In this document: positions 17,456 to 26,911 of the stretch, piece after piece
Position numbering within the stretch: position 1 is the stretch's first letter
Layout: every line of letters starts with the position of its first letter
Origin: Phenylobacterium sp.
GTDB lineage: Bacteria; Pseudomonadota; Alphaproteobacteria; Caulobacterales; Caulobacteraceae
Reading direction: 5' to 3'
DNA length: 51,266 nucleotides
NCBI RefSeq assembly: GCF_025934275.1
Contig: NZ_JAICYI010000020.1
Span: 1 to 51,266 of the forward strand
Program-made: the position numbers and the translations under genes
The notes under the pieces: model-generated
Told to the model about the DNA's origin: nothing
What the model saw: the letters and a program-made list of their open reading frames with translations, nothing else
Databases searched by the model: none

Positions 17456-18583
17456 ATGATGCTTGCGCAAATCCTGGGGGTGCTGGCGGCCGCAGCGCCG
17501 CAGGCGCAGGCCGCTCCGACGCGGGCCAAGGTGGTGAGCCCGCTCACGGTCACCTCGCAACCGAGGACCTCCCCGCCGGTGGACGTGACGGTGTCGGTCG
17601 GCGGCGACGAGGACAGCCTGGGGACGCAGGAGGTCTCCATATGGCCGGCCTCGGCCTACGAGGCCCGCGCCACCGGTCACGTGACGCTCACCTGCCGGGT
17701 CGACGTCCATGGCCTGGCGGAGTCCTGCCGCGTGGCCTACGAGGCGCCGCAGGGCCGCGGGTTCGGCAAGGCCGCGCTGGCGCTGCGCCCGACCCTGAAG
17801 ATCGAGCCGGCCAAGGGTCCGGATGGCCGCCCGGTCGCGCGCGAGATGAACATCGGGCTCGTGTTCCGTGCGCCGGACACCGAGTTCTCGATCGACGACA
17901 CCGGCAGCGCCATGCCCGGCGCCGTCAACGTCGAGGTTTCGCACAATCCGGTGCAGATGCGCCGGGTGACGCTGATGACCGACCCGGTCTGGGTGAGGGC
18001 GCCCACCTTCGACGAGGTGGCCCGGAGCTACCCGTCCGCCGCGGCGCACGGGGAGGAGGGCTATGTCGTCGCCCACTGCGCGGCCATGCGCGACGGCTAC
18101 CTGAGGAACTGCAGCGTGGCCAAGGAGCTGCCGCCGAAGCACGGCTTCGGAGCGGCGGCGCTGAAGCTCATGCCCGAGTTCCGGGTGATGCCGGAAGTGA
18201 TGGCCCGTGCGCCGGGGGGCGCCCCCGTCGAGGTGGACGTGCCGGTGCGCTTCGCCGCGCCGAGCCCGGATCGGACCGTGCTCTCGCCCCGGTGGCTGGT
18301 GGGGTTCGACCCGGAAGCTGCGCCCAAGCTGTTTCCGCCGGAAGCGGCCGCCAAGGGACTGACCAGCGGCCGCGGGGTTGCGCGCTGCAGGGTGGCCGAT
18401 GACGGCTCGGTGCAGGACTGCGCGCCCGAGGCGGCGGATCCCGACGGCCTCGGCTTCTCCGAGGCGGCGGCCAAGCTCGCCTCGACCATGAAGATGAATC
18501 TCTGGTCGGCCGACGCCGGCCCCGTCGAGGGCGGCGTCGTGCACGTGGCCATCCGCCTCAACCTGCGCCCGGCGAGCCAATGA
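17456..18583 (+). CDS. Secreted protein with three TonB C-terminal-like repeats
   Basis: 375 residues (ATG at 17456; a second ATG at 17459 is possible). A short signal peptide (residues 1-19) is followed by three TonB_C-like repeats of about 70-80 residues (about 63-138, 185-266 and 283-370). Each contains a C-X10-C hairpin, at C80-C91, C208-C219 and C311-C322, then a G-F-(G/S)-(K/A/E)-A-A helix start. There is no transmembrane anchor or Pro-rich spanning region, so it cannot act as a classical TonB energy transducer. It is more likely a periplasmic binding or scaffolding protein. It overlaps the downstream cupin gene by 4 bases. Confidence 0.75.
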   Translation: MMLAQILGVLAAAAPQAQAAPTRAKVVSPLTVTSQPRTSPPVDVTVSVGGDEDSLGTQEVSIWPASAYEARATGHVTLTCRVDVHGLAESCRVAYEAPQGRGFGKAALALRPTLKIEPAKGPDGRPVAREMNIGLVFRAPDTEFSIDDTGSAMPGAVNVEVSHNPVQMRRVTLMTDPVWVRAPTFDEVARSYPSAAAHGEEGYVVAHCAAMRDGYLRNCSVAKELPPKHGFGAAALKLMPEFRVMPEVMARAPGGAPVEVDVPVRFAAPSPDRTVLSPRWLVGFDPEAAPKLFPPEAAAKGLTSGRGVARCRVADDGSVQDCAPEAADPDGLGFSEAAAKLASTMKMNLWSADAGPVEGGVVHVAIRLNLRPASQ

Positions 18584-19035
18584 AGACCTACATCGGCCAC
18601 CTCTCGGAGAGCCCCGTCACGTCGCCGAGCGGCCATCTGGCCCGCCACATCGGCCGCCACGAGCGGCAGCTCGGCAAGCGCGTGGGCCTCACCCAATTCG
18701 GCGTGAACCACCTCACGCTCGCGCCGGGGGCGACCTCCTCGCGGCGGCACTGGCATGAGGGCGAGGACGAGTTCGTCTATGTGCTGACAGGCGCCGTCAC
18801 GCTGATCGACGACACCGGGACGCACGAGCTTGGGCCCGGCGACTACGCAGGCTTTCCGGCCGGCGCGCCCAACGCCCATCATCTGACCAATCGCACCGAC
18901 ACGCCCGCAGAGTTGGTCGTGGTCGGCACGCGCAAGGTGGGCGAGGAGAGGATCCACTATCCGGACGAGGCCGATCCCGGCCCGTTCAGCGTCGTCCGCA
19001 ACGCCCGCGGCGAGCGGATCCCGCGCGCCGGCTGA
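18580..19035 (+). CDS. Cupin domain-containing protein
   Basis: 151 residues. A single cupin barrel with motif 1 RHWHEGEDEFVYVLTG (two His and one Glu as metal ligands) and motif 2 GDYAGFPAGAPNAHHL (fourth ligand His). The form is that of small mannose-6-phosphate isomerase-like or oxalate-decarboxylase-like cupins, which range from enzymes to ligand-binding proteins; the substrate is not visible. The ATG overlaps the TonB_C-repeat gene stop as ATGA, but the two folds share no obvious pathway. Confidence 0.85.
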   Translation: MKTYIGHLSESPVTSPSGHLARHIGRHERQLGKRVGLTQFGVNHLTLAPGATSSRRHWHEGEDEFVYVLTGAVTLIDDTGTHELGPGDYAGFPAGAPNAHHLTNRTDTPAELVVVGTRKVGEERIHYPDEADPGPFSVVRNARGERIPRAG

Positions 19036-19143
19036 GGCGGCCAGCTAGGCTCGCGCCGCGCATCGCTCTAGATACCTCACCGTAGCGGCGAGCCGCATGG
19101 GTCCCCACCTCCAAGCGGGGCCGCCGATCCAGGAGCCTGTGTC

Positions 19144-20526
19144 TTGGCGCAATACGACTACGACCTTTTCGTCATCGGCGCGGGCTCGGGCGGCGTGCGC
19201 GCGGCCCGGCTGGCGGCCCTCTCCGGCGCGCGGGTGCTGGTCGCCGAGGAGCACCGGGTGGGCGGCACCTGCGTGATCCGCGGCTGCGTGCCCAAGAAGC
19301 TGATGGTCTACGCCTCGGAGTTCTCGCAGAGCTTCAAGACAGCCCACGGCTTCGGCTGGACCATCGAGAACGCCCGCTTCGACTGGCCTGCGTTCCTGGC
19401 CGAAAAGGACAAGGAGATCGCCCGCCTTTCCGGCGTCTATGTGCGCAACCTGGAGAACGCCGGCGCCGGGCTCCTGCACGGCAAGGCTCGCGTCCTCGAC
19501 GCCCATACCGTCGACGTCGCGGGGCACGGCAAGGCCACGGCGGAGAAGCTGCTGATCGCGACCGGCGGCCGGCCCTGGATGCCAGCCCAGCTGCCCGGCG
19601 TCGAGCACGCGATCAGCTCCAACGAGGCCTTCCACCTCGAGGAGTTGCCGGAGCGGATCGTGATCGCGGGCGGCGGCTACATCGCCGTCGAGTTCGCCGG
19701 CATCTTCGCCGGCATGGGCGTGGACACGACGCTCGTCCACCGCGGCCCCAACATCCTGCGCGGCTTCGACGACGACATCCGCACCCACGTGGCCGAGGAG
19801 ATGGGCCGGCGGGGGATCAAGGTCGTGCTGGCGACCCAGCATGCGGCCATCGAGAAAGGTCCCGGCGGCCTGGTCAGCCGTTTCGCCGACGGCCATCACT
19901 GCGAAAGCGAGGTGGTGATGTTCGCGCTCGGCCGCGAGCCCTACACCGAGGGCCTGGGCCTGGAGACGGCGGGCGTGAAGCTCGATGCGCGCGGCGCGGT
20001 GGTGGTCGACGACTACTCGCGCAGCAACGTCGAGAACATCTGGGCCGTGGGCGACGTCACCGACCGGCTCAACCTGACGCCGGTGGCGATCCGCGAGGGC
20101 CACGCCTTCGCCGACACGGAGTTCTATGGCCGGCCGACCCGCTTCGATCACGAGACGGTCGCCTCGGGCGTGTTCTCGCAGCCGCCCGTCGGCACGGTGG
20201 GCCTCTCGGAAGCGGACGCCCGGCACAAATACGGCAAGGTCGACATCTACCTGACGCGGTTCCGGCCGATGAAGACCGCCTTCGCCGGCGATGACGAACG
20301 GTGCCTGATGAAGCTGGTGGTGGACGCCGCCAGCGAGCGCATCGTCGGCTGCCACATCGTCGGCCCGGAAGCTGCGGAGATGATCCAGATGGCGGCCGTC
20401 GCGATCAAGATGGGAGTCAGCAAGGCGCAGTGGGACGCGACCTGCGCGGTCCACCCGACGCTCGCCGAGGAGCTCGTCACCCTGCGCGAGAAGTACGTGG
20501 CTCAGGGGTTGGGCCAAGCGGCATGA
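19144..20526 (+). CDS. gor: Glutathione-disulfide reductase
   Basis: 460 residues from a TTG at 19144 with AGGAG upstream at workable spacing. FAD-binding GAGSGGVRAAR, the redox disulfide C43-X4-C48 in GGTCVIRGCVPKKL, the NADPH Rossmann segment GGGYIAVEFAGI, WAVGDVTDR and the C-terminal HPTLAEE with the active-site His437 are all present. It keeps glutathione reduced with NADPH in the cytosol. Other glutathione-linked genes in the window are the GST at 1-294 and the peroxidase at 33981. The stop overlaps the next gene (ATGA). Confidence 0.93.
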   Translation: MAQYDYDLFVIGAGSGGVRAARLAALSGARVLVAEEHRVGGTCVIRGCVPKKLMVYASEFSQSFKTAHGFGWTIENARFDWPAFLAEKDKEIARLSGVYVRNLENAGAGLLHGKARVLDAHTVDVAGHGKATAEKLLIATGGRPWMPAQLPGVEHAISSNEAFHLEELPERIVIAGGGYIAVEFAGIFAGMGVDTTLVHRGPNILRGFDDDIRTHVAEEMGRRGIKVVLATQHAAIEKGPGGLVSRFADGHHCESEVVMFALGREPYTEGLGLETAGVKLDARGAVVVDDYSRSNVENIWAVGDVTDRLNLTPVAIREGHAFADTEFYGRPTRFDHETVASGVFSQPPVGTVGLSEADARHKYGKVDIYLTRFRPMKTAFAGDDERCLMKLVVDAASERIVGCHIVGPEAAEMIQMAAVAIKMGVSKAQWDATCAVHPTLAEELVTLREKYVAQGLGQAA

Positions 20527-21758
20527 TGGGCCGGCAGGGCCTTGGCGGCGAGGTGCTCGGAAGGCGGGATGCAAGCGAGCAGGGCGACCGGCTGGGCGCT
20601 TGGTGCGGCTGGCTGGCGGCGGGCGCCTTCGCGCTCGCGCCGGCGCTGGGATGGCTGGGCCCGCTGGGTCTCCCGATCCTGGTCGCGCTGGTCGGCCTGC
20701 TCGGCCTGCCGGCGTTGCGGATCGAGGACGACGACCGGCCGGTGGCCGTGCTCCTGCTGGCCGCGCTGCTGTGGGCGGCGGTCTCGACCGTCTGGAGCCC
20801 GTTCCATCCGTCGAAGCCGGCGAACAACACCGCGCTCAAGCTGGCGCTCGAGCTGCCGCTCTACTGGTCGGCGATCTGCGCCGCGAGGCGGGCCAGCCCG
20901 CCGCTGAAGCGGCGGGCGCTGCAGGTCCTGGTGTGGGGATCGGCCCTGTTCGGGCTGGTGCTGCTGGTCGAGTTCATGACCGACGTGCGGCTCTACGAAA
21001 TCCTGCACACCGCCTTCTACCAGCCGATCCGCCATGACCTGGCGCAGTCCAACATCGGCCATTCGACATTCGTGCTGGCGATCATGTGGCCGCTGGCGCT
21101 CGCCGCCGCCCTCAAGCTGCGCGCCCCCGCCTGGCTGGCCTTGCTGATGGCCGCAGGAGTCCTGGCCCCGGCGCTGCGCTTCGGCTCCGATGCGCCGGTG
21201 ATCGCCGTGCCGCTCGCCGCGGGCGTCGGCATCGCCGTCTGGCGCTGGCCGCGCGGCGGACCGCGGGCCCTGGCCTCCGCAGCGGTGGTCTATTGCCTCG
21301 TCGCGCCGCTCATCGTCTTGGCGGGCCGGGCGAGCGGCCGCTACGCCGGCGTGGAGGCCGCCATCCAGCCCTCCTGGTCGGAGCGGATGAGCTACTGGAG
21401 CCATGCCCTCGACTGGATCGGCGACCATCCGCTCCGCGGCTGGGGCCTGGACGCGAGCCGGGTGTTCGGCCCCGGCATCATCCTGCATCCCCACGACGAC
21501 GCCCTTCAGGCCTGGCTGGAGCTCGGCCTGTTGGGCGCGCTGCTGATGGCCGCGATCTGGTGGCTTTCGATCTCGCGACTGGCGCGGCGCGGGCCCGAGG
21601 CCTGGACCGCCGGCGTAGCGGCCTCGGCGAGCGTCTATCTGCTGTTCGGCGCGGTCAACTTCGGGCTCTGGCAGGAGTGGTGGCTGGCCCTGGCCGCGCT
21701 CATCGCCATGGCGGCCGGCCTGATGGCCGAGCCCGACCCGTCGCAAGCATCGACCTGA
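20523..21758 (+). CDS. O-antigen ligase / Wzy-family polytopic membrane protein
   Basis: 411 residues from the ATG at 20523, which overlaps the gor stop; frame upstream of this is shadow of gor. About ten hydrophobic segments surround a large loop holding GWGLDASRVFG and HPHDDALQAWLELGLLGALL, the Wzy_C signature (PF04932). Such proteins ligate O-antigen to lipid A core or polymerise repeat units in the inner membrane. Which of the two cannot be decided. No other O-antigen cluster genes are adjacent, apart from the GT25 gene 3 kb upstream. Confidence 0.85.
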   Translation: MMGRQGLGGEVLGRRDASEQGDRLGAWCGWLAAGAFALAPALGWLGPLGLPILVALVGLLGLPALRIEDDDRPVAVLLLAALLWAAVSTVWSPFHPSKPANNTALKLALELPLYWSAICAARRASPPLKRRALQVLVWGSALFGLVLLVEFMTDVRLYEILHTAFYQPIRHDLAQSNIGHSTFVLAIMWPLALAAALKLRAPAWLALLMAAGVLAPALRFGSDAPVIAVPLAAGVGIAVWRWPRGGPRALASAAVVYCLVAPLIVLAGRASGRYAGVEAAIQPSWSERMSYWSHALDWIGDHPLRGWGLDASRVFGPGIILHPHDDALQAWLELGLLGALLMAAIWWLSISRLARRGPEAWTAGVAASASVYLLFGAVNFGLWQEWWLALAALIAMAAGLMAEPDPSQAST

Positions 21759-21826
21759 GCGCCCATATCGATTAGAAGGCGCGCTTTCGCTTGGCGCTCC
21801 GATCGGGGGGCGCGGAGTCTGAGGCG

Positions 21827-23212
21827 ATGACGGAGCACTGGACGCCGGCCTCCTGGCGGGGGAAGCCGGCAAAGCAAATCCCCACCGACTATCCGGATCT
21901 CGCGGTGCTCTCGCGTGTCGAGCAGACGCTGCGCGGGATGCCGCCGCTCGTCTTCGCGGGCGAGGCGCGCCGCCTGAAGGCGCTGCTGGGCGAGGTCTCC
22001 GACGGCCGCGCCTTCCTGCTGCAGGGCGGCGACTGCGCGGAGAGCTTCAAGGAATTCCACGCCGACAACATCCGCGACACGTTCCGCCTGATCCTGCAGA
22101 TGGCGGTGGTGCTGACTTTCGCGGGCGGCCAGCCGGTGGTGAAGGTGGGGCGCATGGCCGGCCAGTTCGGCAAGCCGCGCTCTTCGGCCATCGAAACGCA
22201 GGCGGGCGTCACCCTGCCCTCCTATCGCGGCGACAACGTCAACGGCATGGAGTTCACGCCCGAGGCGCGGACCCCCGATCCGCAGCGCCTGGTGCAGGCC
22301 TACGCCCAGGCCTCCTCGACCCTCAACCTGCTGCGCGCCTTCGCCGGCGGCGGCTATGCCGACCTCTACAACGTCCACCGCTGGACGCTGGGTTTCGTGG
22401 CTGACAGCCCCCAGGGCGCGCGCTATCGCGAGCTGTCCGAGAAGATCACCGAGGCACTGACCTTCATGGGCGCCATGGGGATCACGCCGGAGACCCACCG
22501 CGAGATCCACCAGGTGGAGTTCTTCACCAGCCACGAGGGCCTGCTGCTGAACGTCGAGGAGGCCATGACCCGGGTCGATAGCACCTCGGGCGACTGGTAC
22601 GACACCTCGGCGCACCTGCTGTGGATCGGCGAACGCACGCGCGACCCCGAAGGCGCCCACGTCGAGTTCTTCAAGGGCATCAAGAACCCGATCGGCGTGA
22701 AGTGCGGTCCGACCATGGAAGCCGACGAGCTGCTCAGGCTCGCCGACATCCTCAATCCGAAGAACGAGGCTGGGCGGCTGACGCTCTACGGCCGCTTCGG
22801 CTTCGACAAGATCGAGGACCGGCTGCCGCGCCTGCTGCGCGCCACCAAGCAGGCGGGAAGGAGCGTCGTGTGGGCGATTGATCCCATGCACGGCAACACC
22901 CTCACCGCCAACAACGGCTACAAGACCCGGCCGTTCGACCGCATCCTGTCTGAGGTCCGCAGCTTCGTGGAGATCTGCAAGGCGGAGGGCGTGCATCCCG
23001 GCGGCGTGCACCTCGAGATGACCGGCCAGAACGTCACCGAGTGCACCGGCGGCGCGCGGCGGGTGAGCGAGGGCGACCTCGCCGACCGCTACCACACCCA
23101 CTGCGATCCCCGTCTGAACAGCGAGCAGGCGCTCGAGCTCGCCTTCCTGGTCGCCGAGAAGCTGAAGGACGAGCGGAGCCAGCTCGCACAGCGGGCGGTG
23201 GCGGGCGCCTAG
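21827..23212 (+). CDS. 3-deoxy-7-phosphoheptulonate synthase, class II
   Basis: 461 residues from the ATG at 21827; 12 residues of open frame upstream lack the plant/bacterial class II start [11 protein letters not shown]. It condenses phosphoenolpyruvate and erythrose 4-phosphate, the first step to chorismate and aromatic amino acids. Class II landmarks are [11 protein letters not shown] (metal-binding Cys), [36 protein letters not shown] and [12 protein letters not shown]. The long N-terminal region that carries regulation in mycobacterial members is short here. It is followed by a 248-base gap. Confidence 0.95.
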   Translation: MTEHWTPASWRGKPAKQIPTDYPDLAVLSRVEQTLRGMPPLVFAGEARRLKALLGEVSDGRAFLLQGGDCAESFKEFHADNIRDTFRLILQMAVVLTFAGGQPVVKVGRMAGQFGKPRSSAIETQAGVTLPSYRGDNVNGMEFTPEARTPDPQRLVQAYAQASSTLNLLRAFAGGGYADLYNVHRWTLGFVADSPQGARYRELSEKITEALTFMGAMGITPETHREIHQVEFFTSHEGLLLNVEEAMTRVDSTSGDWYDTSAHLLWIGERTRDPEGAHVEFFKGIKNPIGVKCGPTMEADELLRLADILNPKNEAGRLTLYGRFGFDKIEDRLPRLLRATKQAGRSVVWAIDPMHGNTLTANNGYKTRPFDRILSEVRSFVEICKAEGVHPGGVHLEMTGQNVTECTGGARRVSEGDLADRYHTHCDPRLNSEQALELAFLVAEKLKDERSQLAQRAVAGA

Positions 23213-23218
23213 CGCGCC

Positions 23219-23299
23219 ATGGCCACGCTGGACCGCAGCCTGGGGCGGACGGCGTTCGGCGCCGATCCGGCGAGCTACGACCGCGCGCGGCCTGCCTAT
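23219..23299 (+). pseudogene. Possible remnant of a SAM-dependent methyltransferase N terminus
   Basis: Starting at an ATG seven bases after the DAHP synthase stop, the first 27 codons read like the opening of a class I methyltransferase, with AFGADPASYDRARPAY. After that the frame continues for about 80 codons without any recognisable methyltransferase motif such as the glycine-rich SAM loop. Nothing in the two other forward frames restores it. It may be a decayed gene start, or a chance similarity of 20 residues. The remaining gap to 23460 holds the presumed start region of the MATE gene. Confidence 0.3.
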
Positions 23300-23460
23300 C
23301 TTGATCCTGAGCCTCGCCTCCTGCTTGGCGCCGAGCGCATCCACCAGCCGGCCCGCGGCGGAAGCTCGCTGAACAATTCCGCAGCGTCGAAGGCCCAGCC
23401 GTCTTGCGGCGCGCGGCCGCTTCGGCCAGTGTCCGCGGCTTCTTTGAACCAGGCGTCGCC

Positions 23461-24837
23461 ATGGACCGTCTTGCGGCCCAGGCGCCCTCGCTTGCGGGAG
23501 GGCGCGCAGCTTCCGTCCGCACCGAACTGGCCGAGCTCCTGAAGCTCTCCGGGCCGGTGGTGGTCGCGCGCCTGGGCGTCATGGCCATGGGGCTCTCGGA
23601 CGCCGTCGTGGTCGGGCGCTATTCCGCGAGCCAGCTTGGCTATCACGCGCTCGCCTGGGCGCCGACCAGCGTCGTCGTGACCATGGGCATGGGCTTGCTG
23701 ACCGGGGTGCAGGTGATGACCGCCCGCGTGATCGGCGAGGGCCGCCGCGACCTCACCGGCGCGGTGCTTCGGCGCGGGCTCGCCTACAGTCTGTGGATCG
23801 GCGCGGTCTCGGCGCTGGTCCTGCTGGTCGGCGGGCCTCTGTTCCTGCATGCGATCGGCTTGCCCGGCGACCTTGCGGACGGCGCCTCGCCGGTGCTGCG
23901 GATCTTCTGCCTCTCGCTCCCGGGCTTCACCCTGAGCGTGGCGGCGGCGTCATGGCTGGAGGGGCTCTCGAAGCCGGGCCCTGCCGCCTGGATCATGTGG
24001 ATCGCCAACGGCCTGAACCTGGCGGTCGACCTGCTGCTCGTGCCGGGCGCCTTCGGTCTGCCGGCGCTGGGCGCCATGGGCGGCGCCTGGGCCACGACCA
24101 TCGCCCGAAGCTTCCTGGCGATCGCCACGCTCGGCTATATCGCGCTGATGCCGGAGGCGCGCGCGCTCGGCGTGTTCGCCAAGCCCGCGCGGGATCGGGC
24201 GGCGGAGGCGGAGCAGCGGCGGATCGGCTTCGGAGCCGGGGCGTCCAACTTCTTCGAGGTCGCCGCCTTCGCGAGCCTCAACATCATCGCCGGTTGGATC
24301 GGCGGGCTGGCGGTGGCGGCCTGGACCATCGTCATCAATGTGGCCGCGATCGTCTTCATGGTCCCGCTGGGGCTCGCCACCGGCGCGGCGGTGCGGGTGG
24401 GACGGGCCTATGGCGCCCGCGATCCGGCGGGGGTCACGCGGGCCGCGGGCGTCGCCTTTGCGGTGGCGGCGCTGTTCGGCGTGCTGGTGATGCTGGGGAT
24501 CTGGCCGTCCGCCTCGCTCGTCGCGCGCGGCTACACGGGCAGCGCGGCGACGCTGGCCATGGCGGTCCCGGCGCTGGCGCTCTCCACCCTGATGTACATG
24601 CCCGACGCCCTGCAGGTGGTGGTGGCGCAGTCGCTGCGGGCGCGCGGCGACGTCTGGCTGCCCTCGCTCACCCACCTGACGAGCTACTTCGTGGTGATGA
24701 TGCCGCTCGCCTGGTGGCTGGGGATCGGGATGCGGCTGCAGGTGATCGGCCTGACCTGGGCGGTCGTTGTCGCGAGCTTCGTCTCGGGCGGGCTGCTGCT
24801 GGCGCGCTTCTGGCTGCTCACCCGACGGGACCGCTAG
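23461..24837 (+). CDS. MATE family efflux transporter
   Basis: 458 residues from the ATG at 23461; the frame is open 19 codons further up without good coding character. Twelve hydrophobic segments are arranged in two halves. LAELLKLSGPVVVARLGVMAMGLSDAVVVGRYS is a typical first helix, split here by MATE-conserved residues, and VPLGLATGAAVRVGRAYGA is the matching segment of the second half. MATE proteins export cationic drugs or metabolites using H+ or Na+. The stop shares CTAG with the convergent PQQ dehydrogenase. Confidence 0.92.
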   Translation: MDRLAAQAPSLAGGRAASVRTELAELLKLSGPVVVARLGVMAMGLSDAVVVGRYSASQLGYHALAWAPTSVVVTMGMGLLTGVQVMTARVIGEGRRDLTGAVLRRGLAYSLWIGAVSALVLLVGGPLFLHAIGLPGDLADGASPVLRIFCLSLPGFTLSVAAASWLEGLSKPGPAAWIMWIANGLNLAVDLLLVPGAFGLPALGAMGGAWATTIARSFLAIATLGYIALMPEARALGVFAKPARDRAAEAEQRRIGFGAGASNFFEVAAFASLNIIAGWIGGLAVAAWTIVINVAAIVFMVPLGLATGAAVRVGRAYGARDPAGVTRAAGVAFAVAALFGVLVMLGIWPSASLVARGYTGSAATLAMAVPALALSTLMYMPDALQVVVAQSLRARGDVWLPSLTHLTSYFVVMMPLAWWLGIGMRLQVIGLTWAVVVASFVSGGLLLARFWLLTRRDR

Positions 24838-26777
24838 CGGAGCGGCCCGGGAAGGGCGAAGGCCACCATCTTGTCGCCGCGCTTGGTGCCGGACTTGGCG
24901 TGGCCGCCGGCGGCGATCACCACGTACTGCCGCCCTTGCCAGACATAGGTCATCGGCGTCGCCTGGCCGCCGCCCGGCAGCCGTCCGCGCCAGAGCTCCT
25001 TGCCGCTCGCCGCATCGAAGGCCCGCAGGTAGTTGTCCATGGCGGCGCCGATGAAGACCACGCCCGAGGCCGTGGCGATCGGCGCGCCGAAGTTGGGCGT
25101 GCCGGTGTGATGCAGGATGAGCTGCGAGCCGGGCGCGAGGTCACGCGTGGTGCCGAGCGGGACCTCCCAGACCACCCGTCCGGTCCGCATGTCGATGGCG
25201 TGCAGCTGGCCCCAGGGCGGCGGATTGCAGGGCATGCCGATCGGCGAGAACACGACTTCCCGCTTCATGCCGTAGGGCGCGCCGGTCTGCGGCGAGATCT
25301 CCTTATTGGGTTCGCGGCGCTGCGCGGCGCGGACGTCCTTGGCCGGGATCAGGGTTATCTTGTGGATCGCATTGGAGGTGTTGACGAAGACCAGCTGACG
25401 GGTGGGGTCGAAGGCGAGCCCGCCCCAGTTCACCCCGCCGCCGGAGAACGGATACTCCAGCGAGCCCTGCAGGGACGGCGGGGTGTACATGCCCTCGAAG
25501 CGCGCCGCGGCGATCTCCTTCTTGCAGTGGTTGCGGTCCCAGGGCGTCAGGCCGAACGCCTGCTCCGGCTTGATCGTGCTTGGCGACAGCGGCCGAGGCA
25601 GGCGGGGGAAGGGCTGGGTGGCCGAAAGCTGCTCGCCGGGCGCGGCGCCGTCCTGCGGGACCGGCCGCTCATCCACCGGGATGACCGGCGCGCCGGTGTC
25701 GCGGTTGAGCGTGAAGATGAGCCCCTGCTTCGTGCCCTGGATCACGGCCGGGGTCCCGTGTCCGCCGAAGGCCACGTCGGCCAGCGTCGGCTGGGCGGGG
25801 ACGTCGTAGTCCCAGATGTCGTGGTGGGTGGTCTGGAAGCTCCACACGACACGGCCGGTGGCGGCGTCCAACGCGACGACCGAATTCGCCTGACCGTCGG
25901 GGCCCTTGCGCAGCCCGCCGTAGTAATCCGGGCTCGGATTGGTGGTCGGCACGAACACCCAGCCGCGCACCGGATCCACCGACATCGGCGCCCAGGCGTT
26001 GGCGGCGCCGGACACATTGCCAGGCGCCTGGCTGGCCAGCGGATCGAAGCTCCATTTCGGCGCGCCGGTCCGGGCGTCGTAGGCCCTGACCGCGCCGGAA
26101 ACCTCGCGGACCCGCTCGTTGTCGTCGAGCGACGAGCCGATGACGACCGTGTCCTTGACGATCACCGGCGGTGAGGTGATCTGCATCTGGCCGGTGCGCT
26201 CGAGCACAACCCCGGCGCCCACGTCGACCGTGCCGCTCTTGCCGAAGCCGGCGCAGGGCGCGCCGGTCGCCGCATCGAGGGCGATCAGCCGGCGGTCCAC
26301 CGTCCCGACATAGACCCGCTCGGAGCAGCGGACGTTGTCGGCGACGGCCGGGTCGCGCCAATACGCCACGCCCCGGCAGGTGAATTCGTTGGGGTAGCCC
26401 ACCTTGGGGTCGACCTTCGGGTCGAACTGCCAGAGCTGACGGCCCGTGCCCGGATCGACCGCCGAGACCGCGTCGAACTGCGAGCAGACATAGAGCCGCC
26501 CGCCGGCCAGGATCGGGGTGTCCTCGAACGAGGCGTGCTTCAGGTCGTGCCGCGCGGCCTCGCCTGTGGAATAGGTCCAGGCGACGGCGAGATCCCCGAC
26601 ATTGGCCGGGGTGATCTGAGCCGCCGGCGAGAAGCGCTGGCCGCCGGCGTCGCCGCCGTAGACGGCCCAGCCCACGTCCGGCGCCCGGGCGACCGGCTTG
26701 GGCGTGTGCGGCCCGCAGCCGGCCAGGGTCAGCAGGCTTGCCGCCGCAAGCACCCTCAGGAGCAATCCAAAGCTCAT
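24834..26777 (-). CDS. PQQ-dependent dehydrogenase, lipoprotein form (glucose/quinate dehydrogenase type)
   Basis: 647 residues from the ATG at 26777; the frame stays open 24 codons upstream but the signal peptide starts here. The signal peptide ends in the lipobox LAGC (C21), so it is probably a lipoprotein. WAVYGGDAGGQRFSP opens an eight-bladed propeller of tryptophan-docking repeats. EVSGAVRAYDARTGAPKW and HHDIWDYDVPAQP (318-330, with the family's catalytic Asp) match membrane glucose dehydrogenase, whose five N-terminal membrane helices are missing here. It would oxidise a sugar or polyol in the periplasm and pass electrons to the respiratory chain. No pqq biosynthesis genes lie in the window. 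Confidence 0.88.
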   Translation of the reverse strand: MSFGLLLRVLAAASLLTLAGCGPHTPKPVARAPDVGWAVYGGDAGGQRFSPAAQITPANVGDLAVAWTYSTGEAARHDLKHASFEDTPILAGGRLYVCSQFDAVSAVDPGTGRQLWQFDPKVDPKVGYPNEFTCRGVAYWRDPAVADNVRCSERVYVGTVDRRLIALDAATGAPCAGFGKSGTVDVGAGVVLERTGQMQITSPPVIVKDTVVIGSSLDDNERVREVSGAVRAYDARTGAPKWSFDPLASQAPGNVSGAANAWAPMSVDPVRGWVFVPTTNPSPDYYGGLRKGPDGQANSVVALDAATGRVVWSFQTTHHDIWDYDVPAQPTLADVAFGGHGTPAVIQGTKQGLIFTLNRDTGAPVIPVDERPVPQDGAAPGEQLSATQPFPRLPRPLSPSTIKPEQAFGLTPWDRNHCKKEIAAARFEGMYTPPSLQGSLEYPFSGGGVNWGGLAFDPTRQLVFVNTSNAIHKITLIPAKDVRAAQRREPNKEISPQTGAPYGMKREVVFSPIGMPCNPPPWGQLHAIDMRTGRVVWEVPLGTTRDLAPGSQLILHHTGTPNFGAPIATASGVVFIGAAMDNYLRAFDAASGKELWRGRLPGGGQATPMTYVWQGRQYVVIAAGGHAKSGTKRGDKMVAFALPGPLR

Positions 26778-26911
26778 GTCACGGTCCCCCACTTGACGCG
26801 GCTGGCACTGAAGATCACGGCGCGCCGGGCGGCAAGGCCGCGGGGACATCCGGCGCGCCCGACGGGACGCCGGGGACGAACGGCGCGGCTGGCGGGGCGA
26901 GCGGTGGCCGC

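Noticed and set aside
26778..26911. Pro/Ala-rich open frame (minus strand, ending 26815) after the DUF429-like gene
   Set aside because: It lies in another frame than the gene, is simple GC-rich repeat-like sequence and has no start or ribosome site of its own.
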